Both the position numbers and the translations under genes were made by a program. Positions 41,796 through 51,556 of a DNA stretch of 64,000 nucleotides are shown here, in pieces. Positions within the stretch are counted from its first letter, which is position 1. Each line of letters starts with the position of its first letter. The notes below the pieces were generated by a model. It worked only from the letters and a program-made list of their open reading frames with translations, was not told the DNA's origin and made no database searches. Source of the DNA: Gonocerus acuteangulatus (Eukaryota > Arthropoda > Insecta > Hemiptera > Coreidae); assembly GCA_946811695.1 (NCBI GenBank), contig OX328132.1:54695359-54759358 (forward strand), given 5' to 3'.

Positions 41796-42071
41796 CTAAA
41801 TCTCCCAATCCATCTTCCCGGATAATGTTGCTTGAGCCAGTTCCTCCATTAGAGCTGGACACCTGTTCATTTGCCACCATAGTTCTTTGTCTTCTGGCAT
41901 TGCTTCGCGGAGTGCCATACTTATATCATTCAGAATAAGGTCTTAAAAGCATTTCAGCATCTAGGTAAAAACGCGCTGCGTCGTTTTCGTCTTTCGCCCA
42001 CAGAAAGATTAACATATGAGCAGAGGTGAGAGATGCGCGAGTTTTGGAAGGAGGAGGCCAGTTCCAGCAAC
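41796..42071 (-). pseudogene. Coding-like remnant of unknown family
   Basis: Two minus-strand frames join by one frameshift near 41,930. The upstream frame contains H-M-L-I-F-L-W-A-K-D-E-N-D-A-A-R-F-Y-L-D and A-E-M-L-L-R-P-Y-S-E. The downstream frame contains N-D-I-S-M-A-L-R-E-A-M-P-E-D and M-E-E-L-A-Q-A, ending D-W-E-I before the stop at 41,796-41,798. Amphipathic, acidic composition unlike the A/T-rich surroundings argues for former coding. I do not recognise the family. Confidence 0.45.
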
Positions 42072-42816
42072 TTCTATCATTTTCGAAGTAATTCGTCTTT
42101 TTAGTATTGCATTAAACTTAACATTAATGGAACGGCACTAATGGCCCAGATTTGCATTATTTGCCATTGCCTTATTTGCAATATTACATGTTGTGATTAT
42201 GTTATTTAGTTACATACATATGTTTTTTTTCGACGCACTGCCGTTTACTTCTGTTTATTATTATTGAATAAAAGAGAATATTTTCTTTACTTAAAATATA
42301 TTTTTAATTTTGTGTAAATAGAAAGTGTATTTTATTAATAAATAGTTCATTTAAGTACACCTATAGCAAATAATAAGAGTCCTCTTAATTACTATATTCT
42401 TAAAGCTTATGAAATAAGAACATTTTCCTAAAAGTGGGAAAACTGCATAATTATAGACCTTGACAAAAATAAATGTAAATAACCCATTATTTACCCCCCA
42501 AAAAATCAAGTTTGTAAATTGTAAATTAAAACCGCCTTTTAGTCCCCTTTGACTGGTTTTATAATTGACGAAGTCCACTTGTTCTTCTAAAGTAAATTTT
42601 GTCTAGTTTACGATGCTGCAATTGGGAATTACATGTCTTAAACAGTTATTTAGTTATTGTTTACCCTTGAACGAAAAACGTGGTGAACCTAAAAAAAAAA
42701 AAAAAAAAACTTTAAATATCCTCCTTCCCTTCTGGGAATTGACCCTTCGCCCAAGGGACCATTTGTGTTCCATTTGGTGTCTACTATCCTTATGTATTCG
42801 TCAACACTTAAGTTAC

Positions 42817-42873
<57 letters not shown>

Positions 42874-43655
42874 GAAACCTCTACATATCTTGTTAGCTAT
42901 TTCGAATTGCGTCAAGGAGTCGATTTAATGAGCGTGCTTGCCCTTTATGGAGTGGGAAGAAACACGCTAATGAACGAAGACATCAAATCGTCTATAGCTA
43001 TGATACCCCGAGATAGGATCGGCCGGGTGTAAATGCCCACCGGAGGATAATAGAATCCCGGAGGCCTGTATTGATTCAGGAAATTGGACAGTGATAAATG
43101 TCGGGGCGAAGAGGGAGTGAGAAGTGTACAACACGTGATATCATGTTAGAAGAAGAACATCATATTTCTCGAGAGATATTTCACCAAGCACCAACTCACG
43201 ACTCATCCTCCTATCCATTTGGGCTATTGGAAATAATCATTCATTACAAGGTAATTGGTGTCATTTATTTACTAATAAACCAAAAACTTATTTGTCTTCT
43301 TCAAAACTTCTTCCCCTTTCCCCTGTGAAGTTGTCGCCCTAGATTGATGATCCCCAGAGGGAAGTATTTTCCGAAAAGGGTTTCCCGCCCAATCAAACCA
43401 TACTTTCTGTCATGACAGTTTTAATTAAGTGGTTTGACATAGACGTCTGAATCTAGACTATCAAATGTAAAGTCTTCATAATTCAACCACGTGGGTCATT
43501 GTTACCCATTTAAATTTGCTGAATGTAATAGACCAATTTGTTAAGGGAAATAAATTAAAAAGTACTTAAAGAAAACAAAAAGTAAAAAGTCAAATAATAT
43601 ATATTTAATAATAGCAATACAGCAATAGATAGAAAAAATATTTTTTTTTGTTATC
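42072..43655. other. Intergenic sequence, no gene recognised
   Basis: Holds a (TA)n tract at 42,820-42,871 and an A run at 42,691-42,709. The 139-codon frame 42,613-43,032 crosses the (TA)n as Y-I repeats and is not credible as a whole. 43,000-43,420 is unique and balanced. Confidence 0.4.
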
Positions 43656-44005
43656 AATCAAATTTCTCTTTTATTGATAATTTACAATGTGTATAAATAT
43701 GTACAATAAGTATATTTGTTTGTTAACAATGGCAACACACTGGATGAGATGAGGGGAGATGGCAGACATTACTGCTACTCCCAATGACAGTTCTGGTCTT
43801 AGCTCTTAATGCAAACTTGGTTTAACTATATACATTATTTACATAATTTCTTGTAATAAGTTGTCGTGGCCAATGGCGGTGGTAGCTAGACAAGTTAAAA
43901 TAAAATAAAATTTTCAATCAGGCATTCATACAAATAGACAGGTAACATTTGTACTTACGAAAATTCACATATACTACACTAAAAAAAAAAAAAAAAAAAA
44001 AAAAA
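43656..44005. other. Possible retroposed 3' end with poly(A)
   Basis: A 25 nt A run at 43,981-44,005 closes a stretch with GTATAAATATGTACAATAAG-type sequence. It resembles in composition the 3' untranslated regions of the Jockey copies but I cannot align it firmly. No coding part. Confidence 0.3.
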
Positions 44006-44225
44006 TCAGTCCCGTAATAGACCACTAAGGGCCCAGAGGGGCAGATACTGTAGAGGTATCTGATTATCGACCATACGGTACACTAGGGAGATAGTGTAGT
44101 CAGTACTATGATCCGGCCGCTTGATTTTTCCCTTTACAGGTACCCATTAATTAATTAATTAAAGGCTGGGTGAGCCTAGGGACGATGTGGGACCCCAAAT
44201 CCAACCCTCGAACCATGACACTTGA
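44006..44225 (-). mobile_element. tRNA-derived SINE remnant (third family)
   Basis: CCCTTTACAGGTACCCATTA...GGCTGGGTGAGCCTAGGGAC and CAACCCTCGAACCATG. The GGTACCCATT...CTGGGTG block and the inverted B-box (GGTTCGAGGGTTGG on the minus strand) are hallmarks of tRNA-derived SINEs I know from many invertebrates. No full head can be folded. Confidence 0.4.
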
Positions 44226-44439
44226 AGAAAAAATCTTTATTATACGCTCGGGGGGGGGGGGGACTATCAATTGTATAATCTGCATAATTGAACCACGAGG
44301 ATCATTGTTACAACAATATTATTCGAAAGCTTAATAGATAAAAAAAAATAAAAATAAAAACGATTCATTGGGACGGTCACTGTCGAAAAAATAAGGTCTT
44401 AAAACTTTGAAGTTGATGGATTTTTTTTCTGTGTTGTTA

Positions 44440-44900
44440 TTTCAATAGCATTTTTCCAATAAAACATGGCATGTAAATGAGAAGCGTGTTTGTATTGAAT
44501 TATTGAGCCTTTCTTTAAAATGAGGGAGAGCCGGATTGAGTAATTTCCGCTTCTGTGTAAGTTGGCTACTGTCAGTTTCCTATGCTTCTATTTCCTACAA
44601 AAAGGTTCCTCAAGTAATTTTCGATGGATCAGTGACATTCGGAGAAATAAGTGTTTAAAACTTTGGAGTTGTTGGTTTCATTTATTTAACGAGTGCTTCC
44701 TGTCGGTTTACGTTAGTTTTTTATTACTTGTTATTTTTGTATTTGCTTATTGTGGAAAAATGTATGTGTCAGTAAATCAGGATTCGTAAAATTAGATACA
44801 ATTTTTTGGTGTTTGGAATAGAGCTTTCCGAGGGAATGTGAAGACTGCGCATGAATATTTTTTACTACTATACTGCTGTTGGTTTCGTTATTTAGAATGT
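44440..44900 (+). repeat. F-internal segment, dispersed copy
   Basis: GGAGAAATAAGTG(T)TTAAAAC, CGAGTGCTTCCTGTCGG..., TAGTTTTTTATTACTTGTTA and GGTTTCGTTATTTAGAAT match 12,910-13,560. There is also an AATTTCCGCTTCTGTGTAAG-TTGG piece shared with 56,295-56,320. Confidence 0.65.
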
Positions 44901-45054
44901 TTTTTTCTTTATTTACCTTACTTTCTTAGTGATTTTTTTTTTTTTTAATTTTTATTATTGAACTTTTGTCACATTTATGTGGTTTTACGATTTGATTTTT
45001 ACTTGACGGAACGCTAATTATATTGCATTCAAATCGAAAATGAATTAAAAAAAT

Positions 45055-45222
45055 GAATTTCGTTTAGAGCTTACTGCTTAAATTCAGGAACATAAATATG
45101 CTTTAGGTCCACCCGACAAACCTATGTAATGTCACTGCGCATGCGCGAACGCCAGCGGACACTTTTTTGTGAGACTTTTTTGTAACGTTTTTTTTTCAGT
45201 TGTCATCGCTAAAGCATATATA
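45055..45222 (-). repeat. Dispersed repeat J, copy 2
   Basis: Inverted partner of 24,798-24,995, with CACCCGACAAACCTATGTAA, GCGCGAACGCCAGCGGACAC and AAAAAAGT/ACTTTTTTGTAACG. It carries an extra GCATGCGC segment. It ends at the (TA)n tract 45,217-45,256. Confidence 0.8.
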
Positions 45223-45256
45223 TATATATATATATCTATATATATATATATATAAA
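45217..45256. repeat. (TA)n microsatellite
   Basis: TA units with a few C/A interruptions, between repeat J and the 120 bp tandem array. Confidence 0.93.
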
Positions 45257-45261
45257 TATAT

Positions 45262-45880
45262 AAAATCACGTGTCTGTCTGTTTGTTCCTTATACAAATCG
45301 TCACCGTTCGACCGATTTTGGCAAAACTTGGGTCACAGGTAGATCTTGATCCGGGGAGTGCCGTATGCTGTCAAAAACGTCTACCAGCTGTCTGTCTGTA
45401 TGTTTGTACTTTATACAAAACCACAGCGATTGACTCATTTTGACCAATCTTGGCTCACCGGTAGGTCTTGATGCGGGGAGTGTCATAGGTTAGGTCAAAA
45501 TCGGCGATCAGCTGTTTTTTTTTCTGTTTGTTCCTTGTACAGATCTTCATCGTTTGATCGATTTTTATCAAACTTGCCACACATGTAGGTCTTGATCCGG
45601 GGAGTGTCGTAGACTAAGCCAAAAATGTCTACCAGCTGTATGTCTGTATGTTTGTTCCTTATACTAATTTACACCGTTTGACAGATTTTGACAAAACGTA
45701 GAACACAGTAAGGTATTGATACGATGCGTTTCATAGGCTACGTCAAAACGCCTACTGGCTGTCTGTCTGTATTTTTGTTTCTTATATAAATCCGCACCTT
45801 TTGACTGATTTTGGCCAAACGTGGCAGACATGTAGGTCTTGATTCGGGGAGTGTCATAGACTAGGTAGAAATCGTCCAGG
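45262..45880. repeat. ~120 bp tandem repeat, five units
   Basis: Each unit has CTGTCTGTCTGTATGTTTGT, TTCCTTATACAAAT, ACCGTTTGAC(C)GATTTTG, AAACTTGG and GGTAGGTCTTGAT(C)CGGGGAG. Unit starts are near 45,268, 45,388, 45,511, 45,633 and 45,755. Divergence among units is high, so the array is old. Confidence 0.9.
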
Positions 45881-46405
45881 ACTCACATTCACGGGTTCGA
45901 AACCTTGAACCTGAACAGTTATAGTTTTGCGTTATTATACATTGATATTACTTATTTGGTTTATAATTTATTTTGGCTTTTCTAGATGCATAAAGTAGGT
46001 TTAGCATGGCACGCTGGGTAACAGCTCGTTTATGCTAAAAAATTGAAGCCTCCCCTAGGAGCATGTTGGAAGATTGGGAAGAACAAGGCGAGGATTGTGT
46101 GGATTCCAAGGGTTGCTAGGTTTTGCAGGAGTAATCTTCGAGTGTCGCAGGCTCAGGATGAGCCCTGTTCGTAATGAAAAATCGATAAGCCTTAGGTAGT
46201 GAAGGAGAGGGGAAGAGGTTACAATGAAAGGGAACATCCCGATACTCACTTCTCTCTCTTTCCCTCTTCTCTCACTCCACACTCCCCTGTCTAGATCTCT
46301 AGCAAGTACAAACATACTCTGAGATAACATCGTAGTTGGGGAGTGACACCAACTCTCTAAGGTACTTAAGCACTGCTTATCTAAAAACAAATTATTTCTT
46401 TATTT
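45881..46405. other. Intergenic sequence, no gene recognised
   Basis: A B-box-like CACGGGTTCGAAACC at about 45,890 has no A-box partner. The 111-codon minus frame at 46,055-46,390 has no recognisable domain. Confidence 0.4.
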
Positions 46406-46476
46406 ATTGGAGCACCGCAACAAGGGCTCTCAAATTTCTCAAAAACTGACATTTACATTTAAAAATAAAAGGTACA

Positions 46477-46662
46477 ATGTCTAAGCCTAAATGCATACTT
46501 TGTGCCGAAAATCTTGCTATTAAACATATATTCATAGGATGCAGAGCCTACGATGCCGTTCGTAACAAAAAGGACATTCATGGCACTCTCTTTGATATTC
46601 TTGAAGACCATGAATCGAGCCAAAGAGCGTTGAGTTTCACAGATATCTTTCAAAAAATATAA
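46477..46662 (+). pseudogene. Non-LTR ORF C-terminus with zinc knuckle, left arm
   Basis: The frame reads M-S-K-P-K-C-I-L-C-A-E-N, then K-H-I-F-I-G-C-R-A-Y-D-A-V-R and H-G-T-L-F-D-I-L-E-D, to a stop at 46,660. C-x2-C-x~9-H-x4-C with a following Y-x3-R is the terminal CCHC knuckle of non-LTR polymerases. It belongs to a different family from 40,096-40,347. The stop lies ~12 bp before the (AT)n, which may be this family's 3' tail. Confidence 0.75.
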
Positions 46663-46669
46663 TTATCGG

Positions 46670-46728
<59 letters not shown>

Positions 46729-46730
<2 letters not shown>

Positions 46731-46935
46731 TTAATCCGATAATTATATTTTATGAAAGATATCTGTGAAACTCAACGCTCTTTGGCTCGATTCATGGTCT
46801 TCAAGAATATCAAAGAGAGGGCCATGAATGTCCTTTTTGTTACGAACGGCATCGTAGCAAGATTTTCGGCACAAAGTATGCATTTAGGCTTAGACATTGT
46901 ACCTTTTATTTTTAAATGTAAATGGCAGTATTTGA
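46729..46935 (-). pseudogene. Non-LTR ORF C-terminus, right arm
   Basis: Mirror of 46,477-46,662 on the minus strand with the K-P-K-C-I-L-C pair kept. A ~33 bp deletion removes the H-I-F-I-G-C part of the knuckle, so this arm is the damaged one. Confidence 0.75.
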
Positions 46936-46974
46936 GAAATTTGAGAGCCCTTGTTGCGGTGCTCCAATATCCCT

Positions 46975-46976
<2 letters not shown>

Positions 46977-47006
<30 letters not shown>
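46977..47006. repeat. (AT)n microsatellite at an ACCCTGT end
   Basis: AT units ending ACACAGGGTGATTCAGG, the start of another repeat on the right. Same arrangement as 17,991 and 59,735. Confidence 0.9.
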
Positions 47007-47012
<6 letters not shown>

Positions 47013-47638
47013 GGTGATTCAGGTCTAAGTAGCCAAACTCTCAAGTAGGTGATTCTTGACATCATTTCCAACACAACATTTTATCGGAAGTATGGTCCGA
47101 TTCCGGTTCCGCGAAAAGAAGTTATGTACAATTTTCTGTTTTTGTATCTTTTTTATTGAATACGAAAAGGTTGCTCAAAAAATGTTTAAGACAATTAAGT
47201 TTTAATTATGCCATCATAAAATAGACAAAATTTCCTTTGAAAAAAAACAGTGATTTAATTCACTAAATCTATTGACTGAACATAGTTTCTGGACGTCCAG
47301 TAAACGCACTTCTGTTTTTCTTGATGAATCAGACGTTTCATGCGAATTTTGTCCTCAGCCCCTTGACGGACTACAGATTCAATACTTACAGAAAAACTTC
47401 TATATTTAGTAAGCATTAAATCTTAGCAAATGAAGTGGAAGTTTATTCAGGGATAAGTTGAACTATTGGCTCCCTTTTGCCACAAAAATGTGGAATGTAG
47501 TTTTGTTACTTTCAAATACCTTGTGTGAAGAAATTATTGATTTCTTATTTGCCAAACTGTAAGAATCCATTGTCCAGTCCGGAAGCAATAAAAAGTAACT
47601 GAAAGAAACGGTTGGAAAGGGCCCAAAATATAGGTTGA
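47007..47638. other. ACCCTGT-type repeat body, otherwise unrecognised
   Basis: The first ~150 bp (CAGGGTGATTCAGGTCTAAG...) look like a repeat terminus of the (AT)n-tailed class. Minus-strand sequence near 47,290-47,360 gives S-V-V-R-Q-G-A-E-D-K-I-R, which is suggestive of former coding but too short to call. Confidence 0.35.
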
Positions 47639-48145
47639 AATGGTTAGGGATGTGTAGAGATGGTTAGGGATGATAGGGATCGTTGGGATGGGTAGGGATG
47701 ACTACAGATGGTGAGGGATGGTTAGGGATATATAGGGATAGTTAGGGATGATTAGGGATAATTAGGAATGATTAGGAGTTCGTAGGAGACCTTCAGGGAT
47801 AGTTGCGGACGGTATCGCATAGATAGGAGTGATTATGAATGATTAGGGATAATGAGGAATTTTTAGGGATAGGTAGGAGTGGTTAGGAATAGATAGGGAT
47901 CGTTAGGGATGGTTAGGATTTGTTTGGGAGGCTAGGAATTTTAAGTATGTTTAGGGATAGTTAGGGGTTGTTAAGGATGGTTAGAGAGGGTTAGGATAGT
48001 TAGGGATGGTTAGGGATAGATAGATACTTTTAGGGATGGTTAGGAATAGTAAGGGTTTGTTAGGGATGGTTAGGGATTGTTTGGGGTGGTCAGGGATAGT
48101 TAGGGGTGGTTAAGGATAGATAGATACTTTTAGGGATGTTTCGGG
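47639..48145. repeat. Degenerate TTAGGGATGG-type array
   Basis: About 45-50 imperfect 10-12 bp units close to GGTTAGGGAT, with variants AGTTAGGGAT, GATTAGGGAT and GGATAGATAGAT. The G-rich strand resembles telomere-like sequence (TTAGG in most arthropods, TTAGGG elsewhere), but the period is 10-12 and not 5 or 6. Confidence 0.85.
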
Positions 48146-49067
48146 TAGGAAATGGTATATTTTAAATTTAATTATTTTTACCCCACAATATCCACTAGCT
48201 TGCTTTAATGAAGAGCAAGAAAACACTTTTCCAATAGATTTCCTTGCTTAGCGGATTAAAATTATTTTATCCTTTCTTCCATCGAGCCAAACCTAATTAC
48301 CTGTATCATTAAGACATTATTTGTTACTTGAAAATATATATATATTTTTTGTAGGTGCTCAGCTCTAATGAAGAGACTAAATTAGGTCTATATCTTCTCG
48401 GTCATGCTATAACTCAATCCCAATGTTGAATATCTGGTGTAATTTTTAATTAGCGGGTATCTTCGTTTTGAGTTATGCTTTCCGAGTAGGGTCGCTTATC
48501 TTCTCTCCATTTTTTCCGCTAAGCCCCCCTCCTCACTCCAACACCAGTCATTCACCCTGCTTTCTCTATACCACTTCCTTCCACAACCCCAAAAATCTAA
48601 ATCTTCTCTTATATTTTTTACAGATCTTTTAATAATTTCACGATTTATTTTGGTATATTTTAACACATTCAAAACTAAACTTTTCTACTTCTTAAAATTT
48701 TTTATAGAAGCTGAAATGCTTTTGACGTTGTCTGAAATATTTTCCTTCTCTTTAGGGAATATACTTTTTTACTTCATCGACCAAATGAGGCTATATTAGG
48801 AGAGTTTGACGTTTTCATTTTTAACGACCAGCCATGGATAATTCAGTTACTTTTAATTATATGTTTCATATCTTTGGCGACACCATAATCTAAAACATAT
48901 GAATATTGTTCTCCAATCTGAAAAAGGCATCAAATGCAATGAAGAAGTCTAGGCCTGGATGACTATAGTTGATCGAGTCATGCTGGTTAATCAGCGTTTC
49001 AGGAGTAAACGAAAGTAGCTGATGCAATTGAATCTACAGCTTTGCAGGAAGGGACAATAGTCAAGGG
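48146..49067. other. Intergenic sequence; possible conserved non-coding stretch
   Basis: 48,190-48,560 is balanced and unique, with several TAATTA/ATTAAA cores. No protein frame is supported. Confidence 0.4.
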
Positions 49068-49125
49068 AACTCCGACTCGCAGGAACTGTGTCATCTTAGC
49101 GCGGTCCCGTTCTTATCCCTAGTAT
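49068..49125 (-). repeat. Isolated F terminus
   Basis: ACTCCGACTCGCAGGAACTG then CATCTTAGCGCGGTCCCGTT and CTTATCCCTAG. It matches 9,868-9,925 closely. Confidence 0.8.
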
Positions 49126-49955
49126 CATATAGATTTAAATAATACGCCGTAATGGACCAAGCTTATATCATCAGAGTTATTATCATACCATTATCGATGT
49201 AAAAATTATATTAGCCATATTAGTTTCAGAACGAATATATATACTTTTTGAACATGATATTTCAAATTTAAGAAAATTCTCGACAATATACGTATTCCTC
49301 CTCCTATAATATCTTTATAGTACATAAATAATTTCCATTGAAGAGCACTTTAAAGGACGATGGAAACCGTTGACGTTCTTCGTCCTTAAACCCTATTCAT
49401 ACACACTGAAACTATTTCACCGAGCCTGAGCAGGACGAGTACCCGACTCCTTTAGCCCCTACTTCGATCCTTGCTCGGAAAGAAGGAGGCAGGAGCAACT
49501 CCTTCTTGTATATCAGAATAAATGAATATTCAGCTTTTATGCCGTTTCGTTCGAGCCGAGAAACCTCAAAACCAATTTATGCGCCCACGAAACAGACGCG
49601 TTTTAAATCATTCTTGCTCCGGGGTAAATATAAGCCAAATATTCCTGCATCTCCATCTAAAAATCATGCTTTATTTAACTCTTAGGATTAGAAATATAAT
49701 AATTTCTACAAGTTTTTTCTATTATGAATAGGTTATTTCATAGAAATAAATTCTATATATTCCATCTTAGAGAGAGCAATTTGCAAACATGCCAACAACA
49801 TCGAAATAAAATATATATTAAGTGTAATAAACATTCTACAAAAGAAATTCAAGCACCACTTAAGATAGAGAAGCCTTACTTGGAGAAAACTTTGCTTGAA
49901 GTTTTTCAAGAGTCGATTTTGTTCCATTGAAGGCGAAATATTAAAATTTTCCTTC
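49126..49955. other. Intergenic sequence, no gene recognised
   Basis: A G/C-richer patch at 49,380-49,510 with GCTCGGAAAGAAGGAGGCAG. Frames at 49,522-49,930 are A/T-rich and lack domains. Confidence 0.4.
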
Positions 49956-50345
49956 TACGTTTTCCAAATGACATAGAAATAACGTTCAAGGAAAAGTTGT
50001 CGTGACACACAAAACCAAAAGAAAAACAGCCAGACTCTGGGGAAAATGTCTATAATGTAGACGTTTCGCCCTCCTCTTCTACAGCAATAAATGCCTAGGG
50101 GGGGGGGGGGGGAGGAAGGTCTAAGATACCGGTAAAGACCATAAGATAAAATCGATAAGATTCCACATTTGGTCACTTATCAGACGTATCTTTGGCCATC
50201 CCCTAGCCATTTATTGCTGTAGAAGAGAATGGCCAAACGTCTAAATTGTAGACATTTTTCAGATAATCTGACTGTTTTTATTTTGTTTTTGTGTAACAAG
50301 ACAACTTTTCCTTGAACGTTATTTCTATCTGATTTGGAACGCATA
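49956..50345. mobile_element. Inverted-dimer element with GAAGAGGAGGGCGAAACG motif
   Basis: Arms 49,956-50,100 and about 50,205-50,345 are inverted copies (GACATAGAAATAACGTTCAA, AAAACAGCCAGACTCTG, GCTGTAGAAGAG). Each arm has the GAAGA...(CG/CC)AAACGTC pattern. The loop has a 15 G run (50,098-50,112). It is the same architecture as 3,018-3,379. Confidence 0.65.
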
Positions 50346-50649
50346 GAAATTTTAACGACCAAATTAGGAGAGCATGCCTTAACGACCAAATTATAGGTCT
50401 ATCAAACATTTTTTATTTTTTTAATATTTTTTAAATATTGATGGTTCTGCTTTAATTTGAATAATTTAATCCTCCTGATAAATCTGCAATGTTTTTTTTA
50501 ACTTTAATTCCAGCGTAACTAGTTATTGACATGGGTGTCAATTACTATATTTTGGGTTCAATGACTAGTTATTGACACTGTCAGTTCTTAATAATATAGT
50601 TTCTTTTGTGTGTATTACAGGTGTTAGTATTTCTATGAAGCCAGAAGGA

Positions 50650-50868
50650 TTTAGATCATGCCTTGAAGGCCATAAAGGATGGCTCCTCCATTAAATCCGC
50701 ATCCAAAGGATTTGGAGTTCCGCGGGCAAATCTGCACTTCAGATTAAGCGACAAATTTGTAAAATCATTGTTTGGACCAAGGTCAATTCTTTCGGATGAA
50801 GACGAACTAAGTCTAGTCCCTTGGATAGAATAATGTGCGAAATAGGGATGCATGAGGAAGAAAAATGA
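50650..50868 (+). pseudogene. pogo-like transposase N-terminus (Psq-type HTH), stop-interrupted
   Basis: Translation reads A-L-K-A-I-K-D-G-S-S-I-K-S-A-S-K-G-F-G-V-P, then L-H-F-R-L-S, G-P-R-S-I-L-S-D-E-D-E and W-I-E, an in-frame stop, C-A-K-I-G. These are the pipsqueak/CENP-B N-terminal helix-turn-helix and the linker W-I-x-x-(C/M)-A-K-x-G of pogo transposases. The in-frame TAA at about 50,831 and a second stop ~10 codons later show inactivation. Confidence 0.85.
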
Positions 50869-51556
50869 CAATTCACAATTCCTAGAAGAATTTATTGAAT
50901 TTAAAAAAATGAGCACTCCCTTTAAAGGTAATTGTCCTGGTGGTGGCTGGTACAACGATTTATTACAAAGGCACCCCTCCATACAGAGAGAATTTCCGAA
51001 GAACATCATTTCAAAACCAAATGAAGATACCATAGGACTTCAAGAAGGTACTGAGAGTCATACCACACCTGAAAATATAACATATTTATTATTAACAAGA
51101 CCTCCTGGATATCCAAAGGGGATCAGTTTGGTCCATCTGGCCACGAAAGGCTGCCCTTGGCTTAAGTGCTATACTGGCCAGAATCTCCGAAAAGAAACAT
51201 TCTAATCATTCGTTTGTCACATCACATGTCATTCGTCACAAGTATACGATGAAAACTAATGCTGGAAGCCAATATAGAACAAAAATAGAAAAAAATCAGG
51301 AAAAAAGGAATCAAAAAGATTGGAGCGGGAGAAAAATAGTAAAATTCCTTAAAGGAAAATTGAACAAACCAAAAAAAAAACTAACCCTATGTTTCAAATG
51401 TGGCAGTATTGTAAAGGGAATTTATTGTGATTGTTCATTATGTTTAAAAGATTCTGAACATATCCCTAAAAGTGACAAGTCAAAGTGATGAATTTGTTTG
51501 TCCTGCGTGTTACATCCTGGAATTTGATGAAGATATAAATGAAGATGATGAAATGT
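50869..51556 (+). pseudogene. pogo-like transposase, second HTH and Cys-rich C-terminus, core deleted
   Basis: After a frame change: T-P-F-K-G-N-C-P-G-G-G-W-Y-N-D-L-L-Q-R-H-P-S-I is the CENP-B-type second DNA-binding motif (P-F-x-x-x-x-P-G-x-x-W-x-x-x-F-L-x-R-H-P). The DDE catalytic part (~200 residues) is missing. A later frame has C-F-K-C-G, D-C-S-L-C-L-K and, after another shift, V-C-P-A-C-Y then an acidic end, a C-x2-C-rich tail as in several pogo-like transposases. Confidence 0.8.

Larger units (their letters stand above)
46406..46970. repeat. 565 bp palindrome of a non-LTR fragment with (AT)n core
   Basis: 46,406-46,674 and 46,729-46,970 are inverted copies with few mismatches and one ~33 bp deletion in the right arm. 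A 53 bp (AT)n sits at the centre (46,675-46,727). Each arm carries the C-terminus of a non-LTR protein reading away from the outer edge toward the core. It could extrude as a cruciform. Confidence 0.93.

Noticed and set aside
42613..43032. 139-codon plus-strand open frame, one of the longest in the window
   Set aside because: The middle is a (TA)n translation (Y-I repeats) and the start is an A-run lysine stretch. No domain, no homologue recognised.
47639..48145. True telomere
   Set aside because: Units are heterogeneous, of 10-12 bp, and embedded within the window with unrelated sequence on both sides.
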